A stretch of DNA of 64,000 nt, taken from the NCBI RefSeq assembly GCF_003574395.1, contig NZ_QMJY01000018.1:1-64000 (forward strand), read 5' to 3'. Below the pieces are notes generated by a model. It was given only the letters and a program-made list of their open reading frames with translations, was not told where the DNA came from and made no database searches. This DNA comes from Tabrizicola thermarum. GTDB lineage: Bacteria > Pseudomonadota > Alphaproteobacteria > Rhodobacterales > Rhodobacteraceae. The position numbers were made by a program, and so were the translations under genes. Below are positions 1 to 7,936 of the stretch, piece by piece; the stretch's first letter is position 1, and each line of letters starts with the position of its first letter.

Positions 1-360
1 ACCATCCAGATGCAACCCCCGCCGATCCATCCCAAACCCCATCCCAACCTCAACTGTTGCGCTCCATTCTAGAGGTGAAGGATTGGCAAGGATTGCCGCG
101 CGTGCCCCGGCGGCCGCCCCCTGCCCTCGGCGCCTGTCCACTGCGGGGGCCGGGAGGCGCCTCTGGATACGGCTGCGCGTTTTCGGAAAGGCCGCTCCGG
201 GTGGTGAGTGAGGAGCCTCCGGCGGGAGTATTTGGGGAAAAGAGCAAGGGCGGGATAGTGGGGTCCGGTGGCCGCGGGCGGTCATGCCCGGGGCCCGGAA
301 GGGTGGGGCGTGGGCCTTGGTCCCGTTGGATCGGGGCGGGGGCTGGCGATCTGCCCTGGC
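1..360. other. Gene-free left edge with one dispersed repeat
   Basis: I see no convincing coding sequence here. The open frames are antisense or out-of-frame readings of GC-rich DNA, without a ribosome binding site or recognisable protein. A frame open from base 1 ends at a TAG at 70-72 and could be the last 23 codons of a gene outside the window, but its proline-rich translation matches nothing I know. The only recognisable element is the hairpin repeat at 215-248, beyond the end of the minus-strand gene that stops at 361. Confidence 0.5.
215..248 (+). repeat. Dispersed GGAGTATTTGGG hairpin element, copy 1
   Basis: A short stem (CTCC-ggc-GGGAG) is followed by TATTTGGGGAAAAGAGCAAG. The same core recurs at 21862-21894, 22074-22105 and 47773-47816, always between genes. 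Position and structure suggest a Rhodobacterales intergenic hairpin family that may act as transcription end or RNA-stabilising signal. That role is inference; the recurrence is seen directly. Confidence 0.75.
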
Positions 361-1065
361 TCAGAACCCGATGGTCTCGATCAGTCTTGCGGGCTTGACC
401 GGGACGATGCGTCCATCGGGCAGGGTGCGGGTTGCCCCACGCAGCGAGACGCGACGACCCGGCAGGCCGGCCTCGACGGCGAGGCGGTCGGCCTCGCTGA
501 CCCGGCGACCGGCGCAGGCGCCGTCCTTTTCCCACAGGGCACGGGTGATGGGACCGGCGACGACACTGGGGATGATCGCTTCGGACACGTCATTCTTCCG
601 GACCATGTTCTGCGCGACAAGGGCCTTGATGGCTTCGGCCATGACGTCAGCGGATTCCGCGAATTTCATCCCCGCGATGTCGCGTTCCCTGTCGGTCGGC
701 GTGCCGTCCTTGTTGCAGTTCCGCGCGATGAACAGCCAGTCATGCACCATGTAGGCCGGCGCATAGCCCCAGGGCGAGAAGCCCTTGAAGGCCTGGGCGA
801 TCCGGGGGATCGAGCCGCCGTCGGTATACATCATCTCGGGTCTGATCGACCTGACCGTGGCGGCGGGGTTCTTGCGCGTGAAGGTCAGTTCCTGCCCGGG
901 GACGGGAACGAAGACGAAGGTGCCAGAGCCCAGGGCCCCGCCATCGTCGATCCACATCAGGAAGATGCGGCCGCTGAACTCTCCGGGGTCTGCCTTCTGG
1001 TAGATGTTCGGGCCGCAGGCGGTGATGACGGCGGCCGACACGAGAACAAGCAATTTCGCGCGCAT
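361..1065 (-). CDS. DUF1353 family lipoprotein
   Basis: Protein of 234 residues. The start at 1065 is chosen because it gives a lipoprotein signal peptide: a charged MRAK start, a hydrophobic stretch, then VITAC with the lipidated cysteine near residue 17. The mature part carries the DUF1353 signatures DGGSIPR and, about 25 residues later, HDWLF, which contain the conserved Asp, Ser and His of that family. DUF1353 occurs in phage and bacterial proteins of unknown biochemical role. The C-terminal 60 residues, rich in Arg and Val, look family-poor. It is probably anchored to the inner or outer membrane facing the periplasm. It lies downstream of hemC on the same strand with a gap of about 165 bp, so it may have its own promoter. 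The function is unknown. Confidence 0.8.
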   Translation of the reverse strand: MRAKLLVLVSAAVITACGPNIYQKADPGEFSGRIFLMWIDDGGALGSGTFVFVPVPGQELTFTRKNPAATVRSIRPEMMYTDGGSIPRIAQAFKGFSPWGYAPAYMVHDWLFIARNCNKDGTPTDRERDIAGMKFAESADVMAEAIKALVAQNMVRKNDVSEAIIPSVVAGPITRALWEKDGACAGRRVSEADRLAVEAGLPGRRVSLRGATRTLPDGRIVPVKPARLIETIGF

Positions 1066-1231
1066 GGGCTGAACACCTTTGGGAAACAATAGCCCAAAGC
1101 GTGCCAGAATGGCGTCAGTTTGCAAGCAATCAATGCAAGAATAGGGGCGCCCGACCATGCCATCCGGCGCGGAACGGGGGCGAACCGGGCGGCGGGTCTG
1201 GCGCGCCTGACCCTGCGGTCGCATTCAGGGG

Positions 1232-2170
1232 CTAGCCGAAGAACCCCGGTTCGGCGCGGTTGAGGAGGTCTTCGGCAAGGGCCTTGCCGATGGCGGTTCC
1301 ATTGCTGACCGGGCCGCGTCTTTCCCCCGCGACGGAAGCCGAGCCGTCGGGGCGCAGGATCTCGCCGCGCAGCCAGAGTTGGTCGCCGTCGAGGATTGCA
1401 AGGCCCGCGATGGGGGTTTCGCAGGAGCCGTCGAGGGTGAGAAGGAAGCTGCGCTCGGCAGCGAGGCGGAGGCCGGTCGCCCGGTCGTGGATGGCCGACA
1501 GGAGGGCTGCGGTGCGGGGATCGTCCAGGCGGCGTTCGATGCCGATCGCTCCTTGCGCGACGGCGGGGAGCATTTCTTCGGGCGCGATGGCGGAGCGGGC
1601 GACCTGGGTCATGCCAAGTCGGGTGAGGCCGGCCATGGCGAGGAAGGTGGCATGGGCGACGCCTTCGTCGAGCTTGCGCATGCGCGTCTGCACGTTGCCG
1701 CGGAACTCCACCAGCTGCAGGTCGGGGCGGCGCAGGGCAAGCTGGGCGCGGCGGCGCAGCGAGGAGGAGCCGACGGTGGCGCCCTGGGGGAGGTCCGCGA
1801 TCGAGGCGTAGCGGGGGGAGACGAAGGCATCGCGGACGTCGGCGCGGGGGAGGTAGCAGTCGAGGATCAGGCCCTTGGGCTGGATCGTCGGCATGTCCTT
1901 CATCGAATGGACGGCGATGTCGATGGAGGCGTCGAGAAGCGCCTCTTCGATCTCGCGGGTGAAAAGGCCCTTGCCGCCGATCTCGCGGAGCGCCTTGTCC
2001 TGGATCTGGTCGCCGGTGACCTTGATGACCACGATCTCGAAGGCGGCTTCGGGCAGCGCGAAGGCCGCCATCAGGCTGCGGCGGGTCTCGTGCGCCTGCC
2101 AGAGGGCGAGGGGCGAGCCTCGGGTGCCGATCTTCAGGGGACGTGCGGGGGTGGGCAGATCATCGCTCAT
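1232..2170 (-). CDS. hemC: Porphobilinogen deaminase (hydroxymethylbilane synthase)
   Basis: Polymerises four porphobilinogen molecules into hydroxymethylbilane in the cytoplasmic heme and tetrapyrrole pathway. The 312-residue length is normal for the family. Diagnostic stretches are KIGTRGSPLALWQA near the N-terminus, VHSMKDMPT with the catalytic Asp region, GSSSLRRRAQL with the substrate-binding arginines, and DGSCETPIAG, whose cysteine (about residue 250) carries the dipyrromethane cofactor. The ATG at 2170 is preferred over an upstream in-frame ATG because family homology begins about ten residues after it. It is divergent from hemE with 92 bp between start codons, so both heme genes share one control region. 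Confidence 0.96.
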   Translation of the reverse strand: MSDDLPTPARPLKIGTRGSPLALWQAHETRRSLMAAFALPEAAFEIVVIKVTGDQIQDKALREIGGKGLFTREIEEALLDASIDIAVHSMKDMPTIQPKGLILDCYLPRADVRDAFVSPRYASIADLPQGATVGSSSLRRRAQLALRRPDLQLVEFRGNVQTRMRKLDEGVAHATFLAMAGLTRLGMTQVARSAIAPEEMLPAVAQGAIGIERRLDDPRTAALLSAIHDRATGLRLAAERSFLLTLDGSCETPIAGLAILDGDQLWLRGEILRPDGSASVAGERRGPVSNGTAIGKALAEDLLNRAEPGFFG

Positions 2171-2262
2171 GCGAGAAGGCTTAGCCCTGTCAGGCGCGGG
2201 TGACAACTCTTGACAAGCCGGGCGGGGCAGCGGACGCATGGGGCAAGACGAAAGGACCCCCG
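2171..2262. promoter_or_regulatory. hemC/hemE divergent promoter region
   Basis: The 92 bp between the two start codons must hold both promoters. A perfect TTGACA at 2210-2215 faces hemE, and TGACAA at 2201-2206 reads TTGTCA towards hemC, so two back-to-back -35 boxes are plausible. No convincing -10 box lies 17 bp from either one. AAAGGA at about 2251-2256 is a suitable ribosome binding site for hemE. Confidence 0.35.
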
Positions 2263-3306
2263 ATGACCAAGACGATCCTGCGCGCGCTGAAAGGCGAGGT
2301 GCTGCCCACGCCCCCGATCTGGATGATGCGCCAGGCGGGCCGCTATCTGCCGGAATACCGCGAGACGCGTTCCAAGGCGGGGGATTTCCTGAGCCTCTGC
2401 TACACGCCGGACCTGGCGGCGGAGGTGAGCTTGCAGCCGATCCGGCGCTATGGGTTCGATGCGGCGATCCTGTTTGCCGACATCCTGCTGTTGCCGCAGG
2501 CGCTGGGGCCGAAGCTGTGGTTCGAGACGGGGGAGGGGCCCCGGATGGAGACGACGGATACTCCGGCTCAGGTGGCGAACCTGAAGCCCGTGGAGGCGAT
2601 CCACGAGACCCTGGCTCCGGTTTATGAAACGGTGCGGATCCTGGCGCGGGAGCTGCCGAAGGAGGTGACGCTGATCGGCTTTGCGGGCGCGCCCTGGACG
2701 GTGGCGACCTACATGATCGCGGGGCGGGGGTCGAAGGATCAGGCGGCGGCGCACAGGCTGAAAGCCGAGGACCGGGCGACCTTTCAGGCGCTGATCGACA
2801 GGATCACGGAGGCGACGGTGGAATATCTGTCGGCGCAGATCGAGGCGGGGGCCGAGGTGGTCAAGCTGTTCGACAGCTGGGCCGGGTCGCTGAAAGGGCA
2901 GGATTTCAGGGACTTCGCCGAGGCCCCGGTGGCGAAGATCATCGCCGCTGTCAAGGCGCGGCATCCGGGCGTGCCGGTCATCGCCTTCCCGCGCGAGGCG
3001 GGGCAGGGCTATATCGGCTTTGCGCATCGGACCGGGGCGGATTGCGTGGCGATCGACAATTCGGTCAGCCCGGAATGGGCGGCGGCGAATGTGCAGATCG
3101 ACGGCTGCGTGCAGGGAAACCTGGCGCCCGAGCATATGGTGACGGGCGGGCAGGCGCTGATCGCGGCGACGCGGCATGTGGTGAAGGCGTTTTCCAAAGG
3201 ACCGCATATCTTCAACCTGGGGCACGGGATCACGCCGGACGCGCATCCCGACAACGTGCAGCTGATGATCGACACGGTCCGAGGAACGCCGGGCGGCGGG
3301 GCCTGA
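2263..3306 (+). CDS. hemE: Uroporphyrinogen decarboxylase
   Basis: Converts uroporphyrinogen III to coproporphyrinogen III by removing four carboxyl groups; cytoplasmic. The 347-residue protein starts at the ATG at 2263 after an AAAGGA site. Family signatures are [17 protein letters not shown] near residue 20, with the conserved arginines and Tyr, [12 protein letters not shown] with the catalytic Asp, [13 protein letters not shown], and [16 protein letters not shown] near the C-terminus with the conserved His. The next gene starts four bases after the stop, so the two may be co-transcribed. Confidence 0.97.
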   Translation: MTKTILRALKGEVLPTPPIWMMRQAGRYLPEYRETRSKAGDFLSLCYTPDLAAEVSLQPIRRYGFDAAILFADILLLPQALGPKLWFETGEGPRMETTDTPAQVANLKPVEAIHETLAPVYETVRILARELPKEVTLIGFAGAPWTVATYMIAGRGSKDQAAAHRLKAEDRATFQALIDRITEATVEYLSAQIEAGAEVVKLFDSWAGSLKGQDFRDFAEAPVAKIIAAVKARHPGVPVIAFPREAGQGYIGFAHRTGADCVAIDNSVSPEWAAANVQIDGCVQGNLAPEHMVTGGQALIAATRHVVKAFSKGPHIFNLGHGITPDAHPDNVQLMIDTVRGTPGGGA

Positions 3307-3310
3307 GATC

Positions 3311-4204
3311 TTGGGCTGGGTTCTGGCGACGCTGATTGCAGCGGCCGCCCAGACCGCACGGAACGCGACGCAGGCGAGCCTGACGCGGGCCATCGGGACC
3401 CTTGGGGCGACGCAGGTCCGGTTCCTGTTCGGGCTGCCGTTTGCGGTGCTGTTTCTGGCTCTGGTCGTGGGGTTCGGTGGCGGGGCGGTGCCGCCGCTGA
3501 CAGTACCTGCCCTGGGCTTCACGCTGCTGGGCGCGCTGTCGCAGATCGCGGCGACGGCGCTGATGCTGGTCACGATGCAGTCGCAGAGCTTTGCGGTCAC
3601 CACGGCCTGGATCAAGACCGAGCCGGTGCTCGTCGCGCTGATCGGCGCGGCGGTGCTGGGGGACCCTCTGAGCCCGCCGATGCTGATGGCGATCGTGATC
3701 GCAACCGCCGGGGTGGTGCTGATGTCGGTGACGCCCGGGACCGGGCGGGCCCTCTGGCGGGACGGCGGGTCTCTGCTTGCCGGGCTGCTGGCGGGAGCGC
3801 TGTTCGGGCTGGCGGCGATCGGGTTCCGCGGCGGCATCCTTGCGCTGCCTTCGGGCGAGTTCCTGGTCCGGGCAACGACGATCCTGGTGGTCAGCCTGGC
3901 GTTGCAGGCGGGTCTTCTGACGCTGTGGCTGGTGGCCTTTGATCGGGCGGCGCTGGCCGGGTCGCTTCGGGTCTGGCGGACCTCGCTGGGGGCGGGGTTT
4001 CTGGGGGCCCTCGCGTCGCAGTTCTGGTTCATCGGGTTTTCGCTGACCTCGGCGGCGAATGTGCGGACTCTGGCGCTGGTCGAGGTGATTATGGCCCTGG
4101 GCGTGTCGCGGGTGGTGTTCGGACAGCGGATCGGCGGGCGGAAGATCCTGGGGATGGCGGTCGTCGTGCTGGGCGTGGGGCTGCTGTTGCGCAGTCAGGT
4201 CTAG
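3311..4204 (+). CDS. EamA/DMT-type permease
   Basis: Integral membrane protein of 297 residues with about ten hydrophobic segments arranged as two EamA repeats of five, the usual fold of the drug/metabolite transporter superfamily. Substrates range from amino acids to metabolites and cannot be read from the sequence. The only start close to the hemE stop is the TTG at 3311, whose MGWVLATLIAAAAQ translation begins directly with the first membrane helix; no ATG is well placed. Short loops and the Gly/Ala-rich helices fit the family. Distance to hemE suggests read-through from the heme promoter, but no metabolic link is evident. Confidence 0.85.
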   Translation: MGWVLATLIAAAAQTARNATQASLTRAIGTLGATQVRFLFGLPFAVLFLALVVGFGGGAVPPLTVPALGFTLLGALSQIAATALMLVTMQSQSFAVTTAWIKTEPVLVALIGAAVLGDPLSPPMLMAIVIATAGVVLMSVTPGTGRALWRDGGSLLAGLLAGALFGLAAIGFRGGILALPSGEFLVRATTILVVSLALQAGLLTLWLVAFDRAALAGSLRVWRTSLGAGFLGALASQFWFIGFSLTSAANVRTLALVEVIMALGVSRVVFGQRIGGRKILGMAVVVLGVGLLLRSQV

Positions 4205-4297
4205 GCGTGGGACGGCGCCGTCACGCGGCCTTTGGCCCGGGATTTTGCAAATCCGTCATGCAGGCGTTACAGGGGGCGTAACCCGCTGGAGCGTCCC

Positions 4298-5020
4298 GTG
4301 TCCGATCCCCTGCTTGAGAAAGGCCTGCGCAAGGCCCTGGCCGAGCCAGCCGCGCGGGTGCGACGGCTGGCGCTTGCCGACGGGCGGGTGTTCTGGCTGA
4401 AGCGGGTGGAGCGGCTGCAGGGGCGGTTGCGGCTGCAGAAGGGCGATCCGGTCGAGGCCTTTCAGGCAGAACGCGAGGGGCTGCGGGCGCTGGATGCGGC
4501 AGGGCTGCCGGTGGCGACCGTCGCGGCGGAGGGGCCGGACTGGGTGCTGATGCCGGATGCGGGGCCGGTGCTGCCCGAGGTCGTGGCCGATGCGGGCCGG
4601 GGCGAGGCCGAGAAGCTGCGCGCCTTCGCCCGGGCGGGGCGCGCACTTGGCCTGTTGCACTGGGCCGGGATGGCGCATGGCCGGCCGGCGGTGCGGGATG
4701 TCTGCTGGGACGGGCGCGAGGCGCGGTTCATCGACCTGGAGCGATTCCGGCACGCGCGCCGGGCGGAGTTCTGGCAGGCGGCGGATGTGGTGATGTTCGC
4801 GCAGACGGCCTTCACGCTGTGGCCGGAAGAGCCGCGCTGGCTGGAGGCGGCGCTGGCGGACTATGCGGTATCGGCACCCGAGGGGGCGATGGGCGCGGCC
4901 CGGCGGCTGGCGCTGTGGCTGCGGCCGCTGGGCTGGCTGGCGGCGGGGCTGGCGCGGCTGAAGCCGGGAAGCCGGGAGTTGCGGGCGGTGGGGCTGACGC
5001 TGGCGCGGTTGGCCCGGTAG
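4298..5020 (+). CDS. Putative lipopolysaccharide-kinase-like protein
   Basis: About 240 residues from a GTG start at 4298; an in-frame ATG at 4232 adds 22 unlikely residues. The centre contains HGRPAVRDVCWDG followed by ARFIDLERFR, the catalytic-loop and metal-binding-Asp pattern of the small kinase-like fold seen in Kdo kinase, WaaP and InaA proteins, where an HGD/HxN-type loop and a ...FIDLE segment carry out phosphotransfer. The N-terminal VFWLKRVE could provide the ATP-binding lysine. The usual Asp directly after His-Gly is Arg here, so activity is uncertain. Likely cytoplasmic or membrane-associated, acting on envelope lipids. It converges with lpd across a hairpin terminator. Confidence 0.6.
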   Translation: MSDPLLEKGLRKALAEPAARVRRLALADGRVFWLKRVERLQGRLRLQKGDPVEAFQAEREGLRALDAAGLPVATVAAEGPDWVLMPDAGPVLPEVVADAGRGEAEKLRAFARAGRALGLLHWAGMAHGRPAVRDVCWDGREARFIDLERFRHARRAEFWQAADVVMFAQTAFTLWPEEPRWLEAALADYAVSAPEGAMGAARRLALWLRPLGWLAAGLARLKPGSRELRAVGLTLARLAR

Positions 5021-5046
5021 GGCCGCGCGAGGGCCGCGCTTCGATG

Positions 5047-5088
5047 ACGACGCCACGCCTTGCTGCGGGTGGCGAGGCGTGACGTCGT
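5047..5088. terminator. Bidirectional hairpin between convergent genes
   Basis: ACGACGCCACGCC (5047-5059) and GGCGTGACGTCGT (5076-5088) pair at 12 of 13 positions around a 16-base loop. It sits exactly between the plus-strand kinase-like gene and the minus-strand lpd gene, both ending here. There is no run of T on either side, so Rho-independent strength is doubtful. Confidence 0.6.
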
Positions 5089-5107
5089 TGCAGGACGAGC
5101 GGTCCGG

Positions 5108-6496
5108 TCAGGCGTGAATCGCGCCGTCGCCGCAGGCGAGCGCGGCTTCGCGGACGGCTTCGGACCAGGTCGGGTGCGCGTGGCAGGTCAGCGCCAGGTC
5201 CTGGGCCGAGGCGCCGAATTCCATCGCCACGCAGACCTCGTGGATCAGGTCGCCAGCGGCGGGGCCGATGATGTGGCAGCCGAGGATGCGGTCGGTGGCG
5301 GCATCGGCGATGAGCTTGACGAAGCCCTCGGCCTGGAAGACGGCCTTGGCACGGGCATTGCCCATGAAGGGGAACTTGCCGACCTTGTAGGCGCGGCCTT
5401 CGGCCTTGAGTGCTTCCTCGGTAAGGCCTACGTTCGCCACCTCGGGTGTGGTGTAGATCACGCCGGGGATCACGCCATAGTTCACGTGGCCGTGCTTGCC
5501 GGCCAGGACCTCGGCCACGGCCATGCCCTCATCCTCGGCCTTGTGGGCGAGCATCGGGCCCGCAATCGCGTCGCCGATGGCGTAGAGACCGGGGATGTTG
5601 GTCTGCCAGTGCGCATCGGTCTTGATCGTCCCACGGGGCCCCATTTCGACGCCGAGCGCCTCAAGCCCCAGGCCGGCCGTGTAGGGCTTGCGGCCGGTGG
5701 CGACGAGGACGATCTCGGCGTCGAGCGAGGCCTCCTTGTCGTCCTTCTTCAGCCTGTAGGCGACCGTCGCACCGGTTTTCGTTTTCGTCACCGACTGGAC
5801 GGCGGCGCCGAGGACGAAGGTCAGGCCCTGCTTGGTCAGGATGCGCTGGAAGGTCCTGGCGACCTCGGCGTCCATGCCGGGGGTGATCGCGTCGAGGTAT
5901 TCGACCACGGTCACCTGTGTGCCAAGCCGGGCATAGACGCTGCCCATCTCCAGCCCGATCACGCCCGCGCCGATGACGACCATGGACTTCGGGATCCTGC
6001 CCAGGGTCAGGGCGCCGGTGGAGGTGACAACGGTCGTCTCGTCGATCTCGACGCCGGGGAGGGAGGAGGCTTCGGACCCCGTGGCGATGACGATGTTCCT
6101 TGCGGTGTGGGTCTCGTCGCCGACCTTGACCTGACCGGGGGCGGGGATGGTGCCCCAGCCTTTCAGCCAGGTGACCTTGTTCTTCTTGAACAGGAACTCG
6201 ATCCCCTTGGTGTTGCCGGATACGACATCGTCCTTGTAGGCCTGCATCTTGGCCCAGTCGACCTTGGGCGCGGCGCCGATCAGCCCCATCTTCGCGAAAT
6301 TCTCGTGCGTCTCGTGCAGGAGGTGCGTGGCGTGGAGGAGCGCCTTCGACGGGATGCAGCCGACGTTCAGGCAGGTGCCGCCCAGCGTCTCGCGCCCTTC
6401 GACGCAGGCGACCTTCTGGCCAAGCTGGGCGGCGCGGATCGCGGCGACATAGCCTCCGGGGCCGGCGCCGATGATGATGGTGTCGAAATCTGCCAT
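5108..6496 (-). CDS. lpdA: Dihydrolipoyl dehydrogenase (E3 of 2-oxoglutarate dehydrogenase)
   Basis: FAD enzyme that reoxidises the dihydrolipoyl group on E2 with NAD+. 462 residues, the normal length. It begins with the FAD-binding [13 protein letters not shown]; the redox-active disulfide is in [12 protein letters not shown] (Cys42 and Cys47); a NAD-binding [17 protein letters not shown] lies near residue 180; [12 protein letters not shown] is the second FAD contact; and HAHPTWSE supplies the C-terminal catalytic His-Glu pair. It is the last gene of the minus-strand suc block, separated from sucB by a hypothetical gene, two glycan-type genes and a MAPEG gene. This position marks it as the E3 dedicated to SucAB rather than to pyruvate dehydrogenase. 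Confidence 0.97.
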   Translation of the reverse strand: MADFDTIIIGAGPGGYVAAIRAAQLGQKVACVEGRETLGGTCLNVGCIPSKALLHATHLLHETHENFAKMGLIGAAPKVDWAKMQAYKDDVVSGNTKGIEFLFKKNKVTWLKGWGTIPAPGQVKVGDETHTARNIVIATGSEASSLPGVEIDETTVVTSTGALTLGRIPKSMVVIGAGVIGLEMGSVYARLGTQVTVVEYLDAITPGMDAEVARTFQRILTKQGLTFVLGAAVQSVTKTKTGATVAYRLKKDDKEASLDAEIVLVATGRKPYTAGLGLEALGVEMGPRGTIKTDAHWQTNIPGLYAIGDAIAGPMLAHKAEDEGMAVAEVLAGKHGHVNYGVIPGVIYTTPEVANVGLTEEALKAEGRAYKVGKFPFMGNARAKAVFQAEGFVKLIADAATDRILGCHIIGPAAGDLIHEVCVAMEFGASAQDLALTCHAHPTWSEAVREAALACGDGAIHA

Positions 6497-6525
6497 TTGG
6501 TCGGTTCCTTTGGTCTGGCCGGGGA

Positions 6526-6578
6526 ACCGGGGGTTTCACACCCCCGGACCCCCGTGGGATATTTTCGGACAGATGAAA
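6526..6578 (+). repeat. 53-bp dispersed hairpin repeat, copy A
   Basis: Begins with a perfect hairpin CCGGGGGT-ttcac-ACCCCCGG followed by ACCCCCGTGGGATATTTTC and GGACAGATGAAA. A second copy at 26562-26614 differs at a single base. It fills the gap between the lpd start codon and the MAPEG stop, lying in the opposite orientation to those genes. Near identity 20 kb apart points to recent spread, gene conversion or strong selection. Confidence 0.85.
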
Positions 6579-6581
6579 CAG

Positions 6582-6977
6582 TCAGATGAGGCTGGCCAGG
6601 ATCATCGTCAGGGTTGCGAAGAAGCCTACCGCCCAGATGACAGAGCGCCAAGGGCGCCAGCCGAGGGCATAGGCCGGGACGTAGAGGATGCGGGCGCCGA
6701 GGTAGGCCCAGGCGGCGGTCTGGGTGACTTGGGTGGACTGGTTGCCGAGCGTCACGACGACCACGGCGAGGGTGAAGAGGATCAGCCCTTCGAAATGGTT
6801 GTTCATCGCGCGTTGCAGGCGGCCGGTCATGACCGACATCTGGCGTGAGGGCGGGCGGTCGCGGGGGCTGGAGGTGTAGCCGGTGCCGAGCTCCAGGTTC
6901 GCGGGGATGGCGAAGAGGTGGAACTGCACGGCTTGCAGCAGGCCCGCGAGGGCGAGGGCGGTCAGTTCGGGGGTCAT
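6582..6977 (-). CDS. MAPEG family membrane protein
   Basis: Small four-helix integral membrane protein of 131 residues. Typical features are an N-terminal helix followed by a conserved Arg/Asn-rich loop and ...RAMNNHFEGLILF, in which the Asn-His-x-Glu pattern matches bacterial MAPEG proteins related to glutathione-dependent enzymes of eicosanoid metabolism. In bacteria the physiological substrate is generally unknown; glutathione transferase or peroxidase activity is possible. The start codon overlaps the stop codon of the upstream glycosyltransferase gene (ATGA at 6974-6977), which indicates translational coupling within the suc-lpd transcription unit. Confidence 0.85.
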   Translation of the reverse strand: MTPELTALALAGLLQAVQFHLFAIPANLELGTGYTSSPRDRPPSRQMSVMTGRLQRAMNNHFEGLILFTLAVVVVTLGNQSTQVTQTAAWAYLGARILYVPAYALGWRPWRSVIWAVGFFATLTMILASLI

Positions 6978-7933
6978 GCGGCGCCCCTTCTGGTCCAGCG
7001 GGTGAGGTTCTGTGGGGTCAGGCGGGTGGCTTTCGTGGCGGCGAACCAGTCGCGGCAGCGGGTCTCTGCTTCGGCCACGCCGGGAAGGGCGCGGAGGCGG
7101 GCGAGTTCGGCGGCGGTTTCGGGCCAGCGGGCGAGGATGGAGCGGTCCTGCGTGTCGTTCCGGTTGGCGATCCGGTGCCATTTCGAGCCGAGGTGGTATT
7201 TGTCGGACGGGGGCCCCATGCCGCGGCCGCGGTCGTTCTTCAACAGGAACACGTCGGTCGAGCGGATGGCGTAGTGGTTGACCTGGGCGCCGCCGCGCAG
7301 GGCGGTTTCCACGGGATGAAAGCGGGAGCGGGGCTTGCCGTGCAGGGGAGCGGAGGAGAGGGGCTCTCCGCCCGCGTTGACGGCAAGGGGGGCGTCGATC
7401 AGGGGCCGGGTCGGCATGTGGTCGGAGGCGGTGGCGAAGGCGCGGAAGCGGAAGAGCGACTTGAACTTGACGGTGGCGGGGTCGGGGGCGGCCTGGCAGG
7501 CGGTGAAGGCGGGGAGCGTCTCACCCGGCCAGTCGGCATGGCCGTTGTCGCCGAACAGATGCCAGGGCAGGGCGATGACATGGGCGTCCCCGGCCCGTTC
7601 GGTGATGTGCTGGACGGGGCCTGCGCCGGGGAGGATGTTCAGGAATTCGTCGCTGTCGAGATGGGCCAGCCAGTCGGCATCGGTGCTGGCCAGATGCGCC
7701 ATGGCGCGGGCGATCCCGGCAGCCTGGGGCGGGGTGCCGGGGGGCAGGGGATTGAGAAGATGGGTGACTGCGCCCGCGTCGGCGAGGCGGTCGAGGAGGC
7801 TGTCGGAGCCGTCCGCGCAGTCGTTGGTGCAGACGACCACGGGGCCGAAGCCGATCACGCGGTGATAGGCGAGCCATTCGAGGAGGTGGATCCCCTCGTT
7901 CCGCATGCAGCTGACCAGTGCGATGCGGCCCAT
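6974..7933 (-). CDS. Glycosyltransferase family 2-type protein (DUF23/GT92-like)
   Basis: 319 residues. It opens with ALVSCMRNEGIHLLEWLAYHR, contracted here as the typical SCxRNE...EWxxYHxxxG signature of putative glycosyltransferases of the Glyco_tranf_2_4 group, and contains DSDEFL near residue 94, which corresponds to the metal-binding DxD motif of the GT-A fold. A later HYAIRS and the Lys/Arg-rich C-terminus fit the same group. It probably adds a sugar to a surface glycan or protein; donor and acceptor are unknown. Genes follow with overlap downstream and a 3-bp gap upstream, so it belongs to the suc-lpd operon despite no evident link to the TCA cycle. Confidence 0.75.
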   Translation of the reverse strand: MGRIALVSCMRNEGIHLLEWLAYHRVIGFGPVVVCTNDCADGSDSLLDRLADAGAVTHLLNPLPPGTPPQAAGIARAMAHLASTDADWLAHLDSDEFLNILPGAGPVQHITERAGDAHVIALPWHLFGDNGHADWPGETLPAFTACQAAPDPATVKFKSLFRFRAFATASDHMPTRPLIDAPLAVNAGGEPLSSAPLHGKPRSRFHPVETALRGGAQVNHYAIRSTDVFLLKNDRGRGMGPPSDKYHLGSKWHRIANRNDTQDRSILARWPETAAELARLRALPGVAEAETRCRDWFAATKATRLTPQNLTRWTRRGAA

Positions 7934-7936
7934 CCG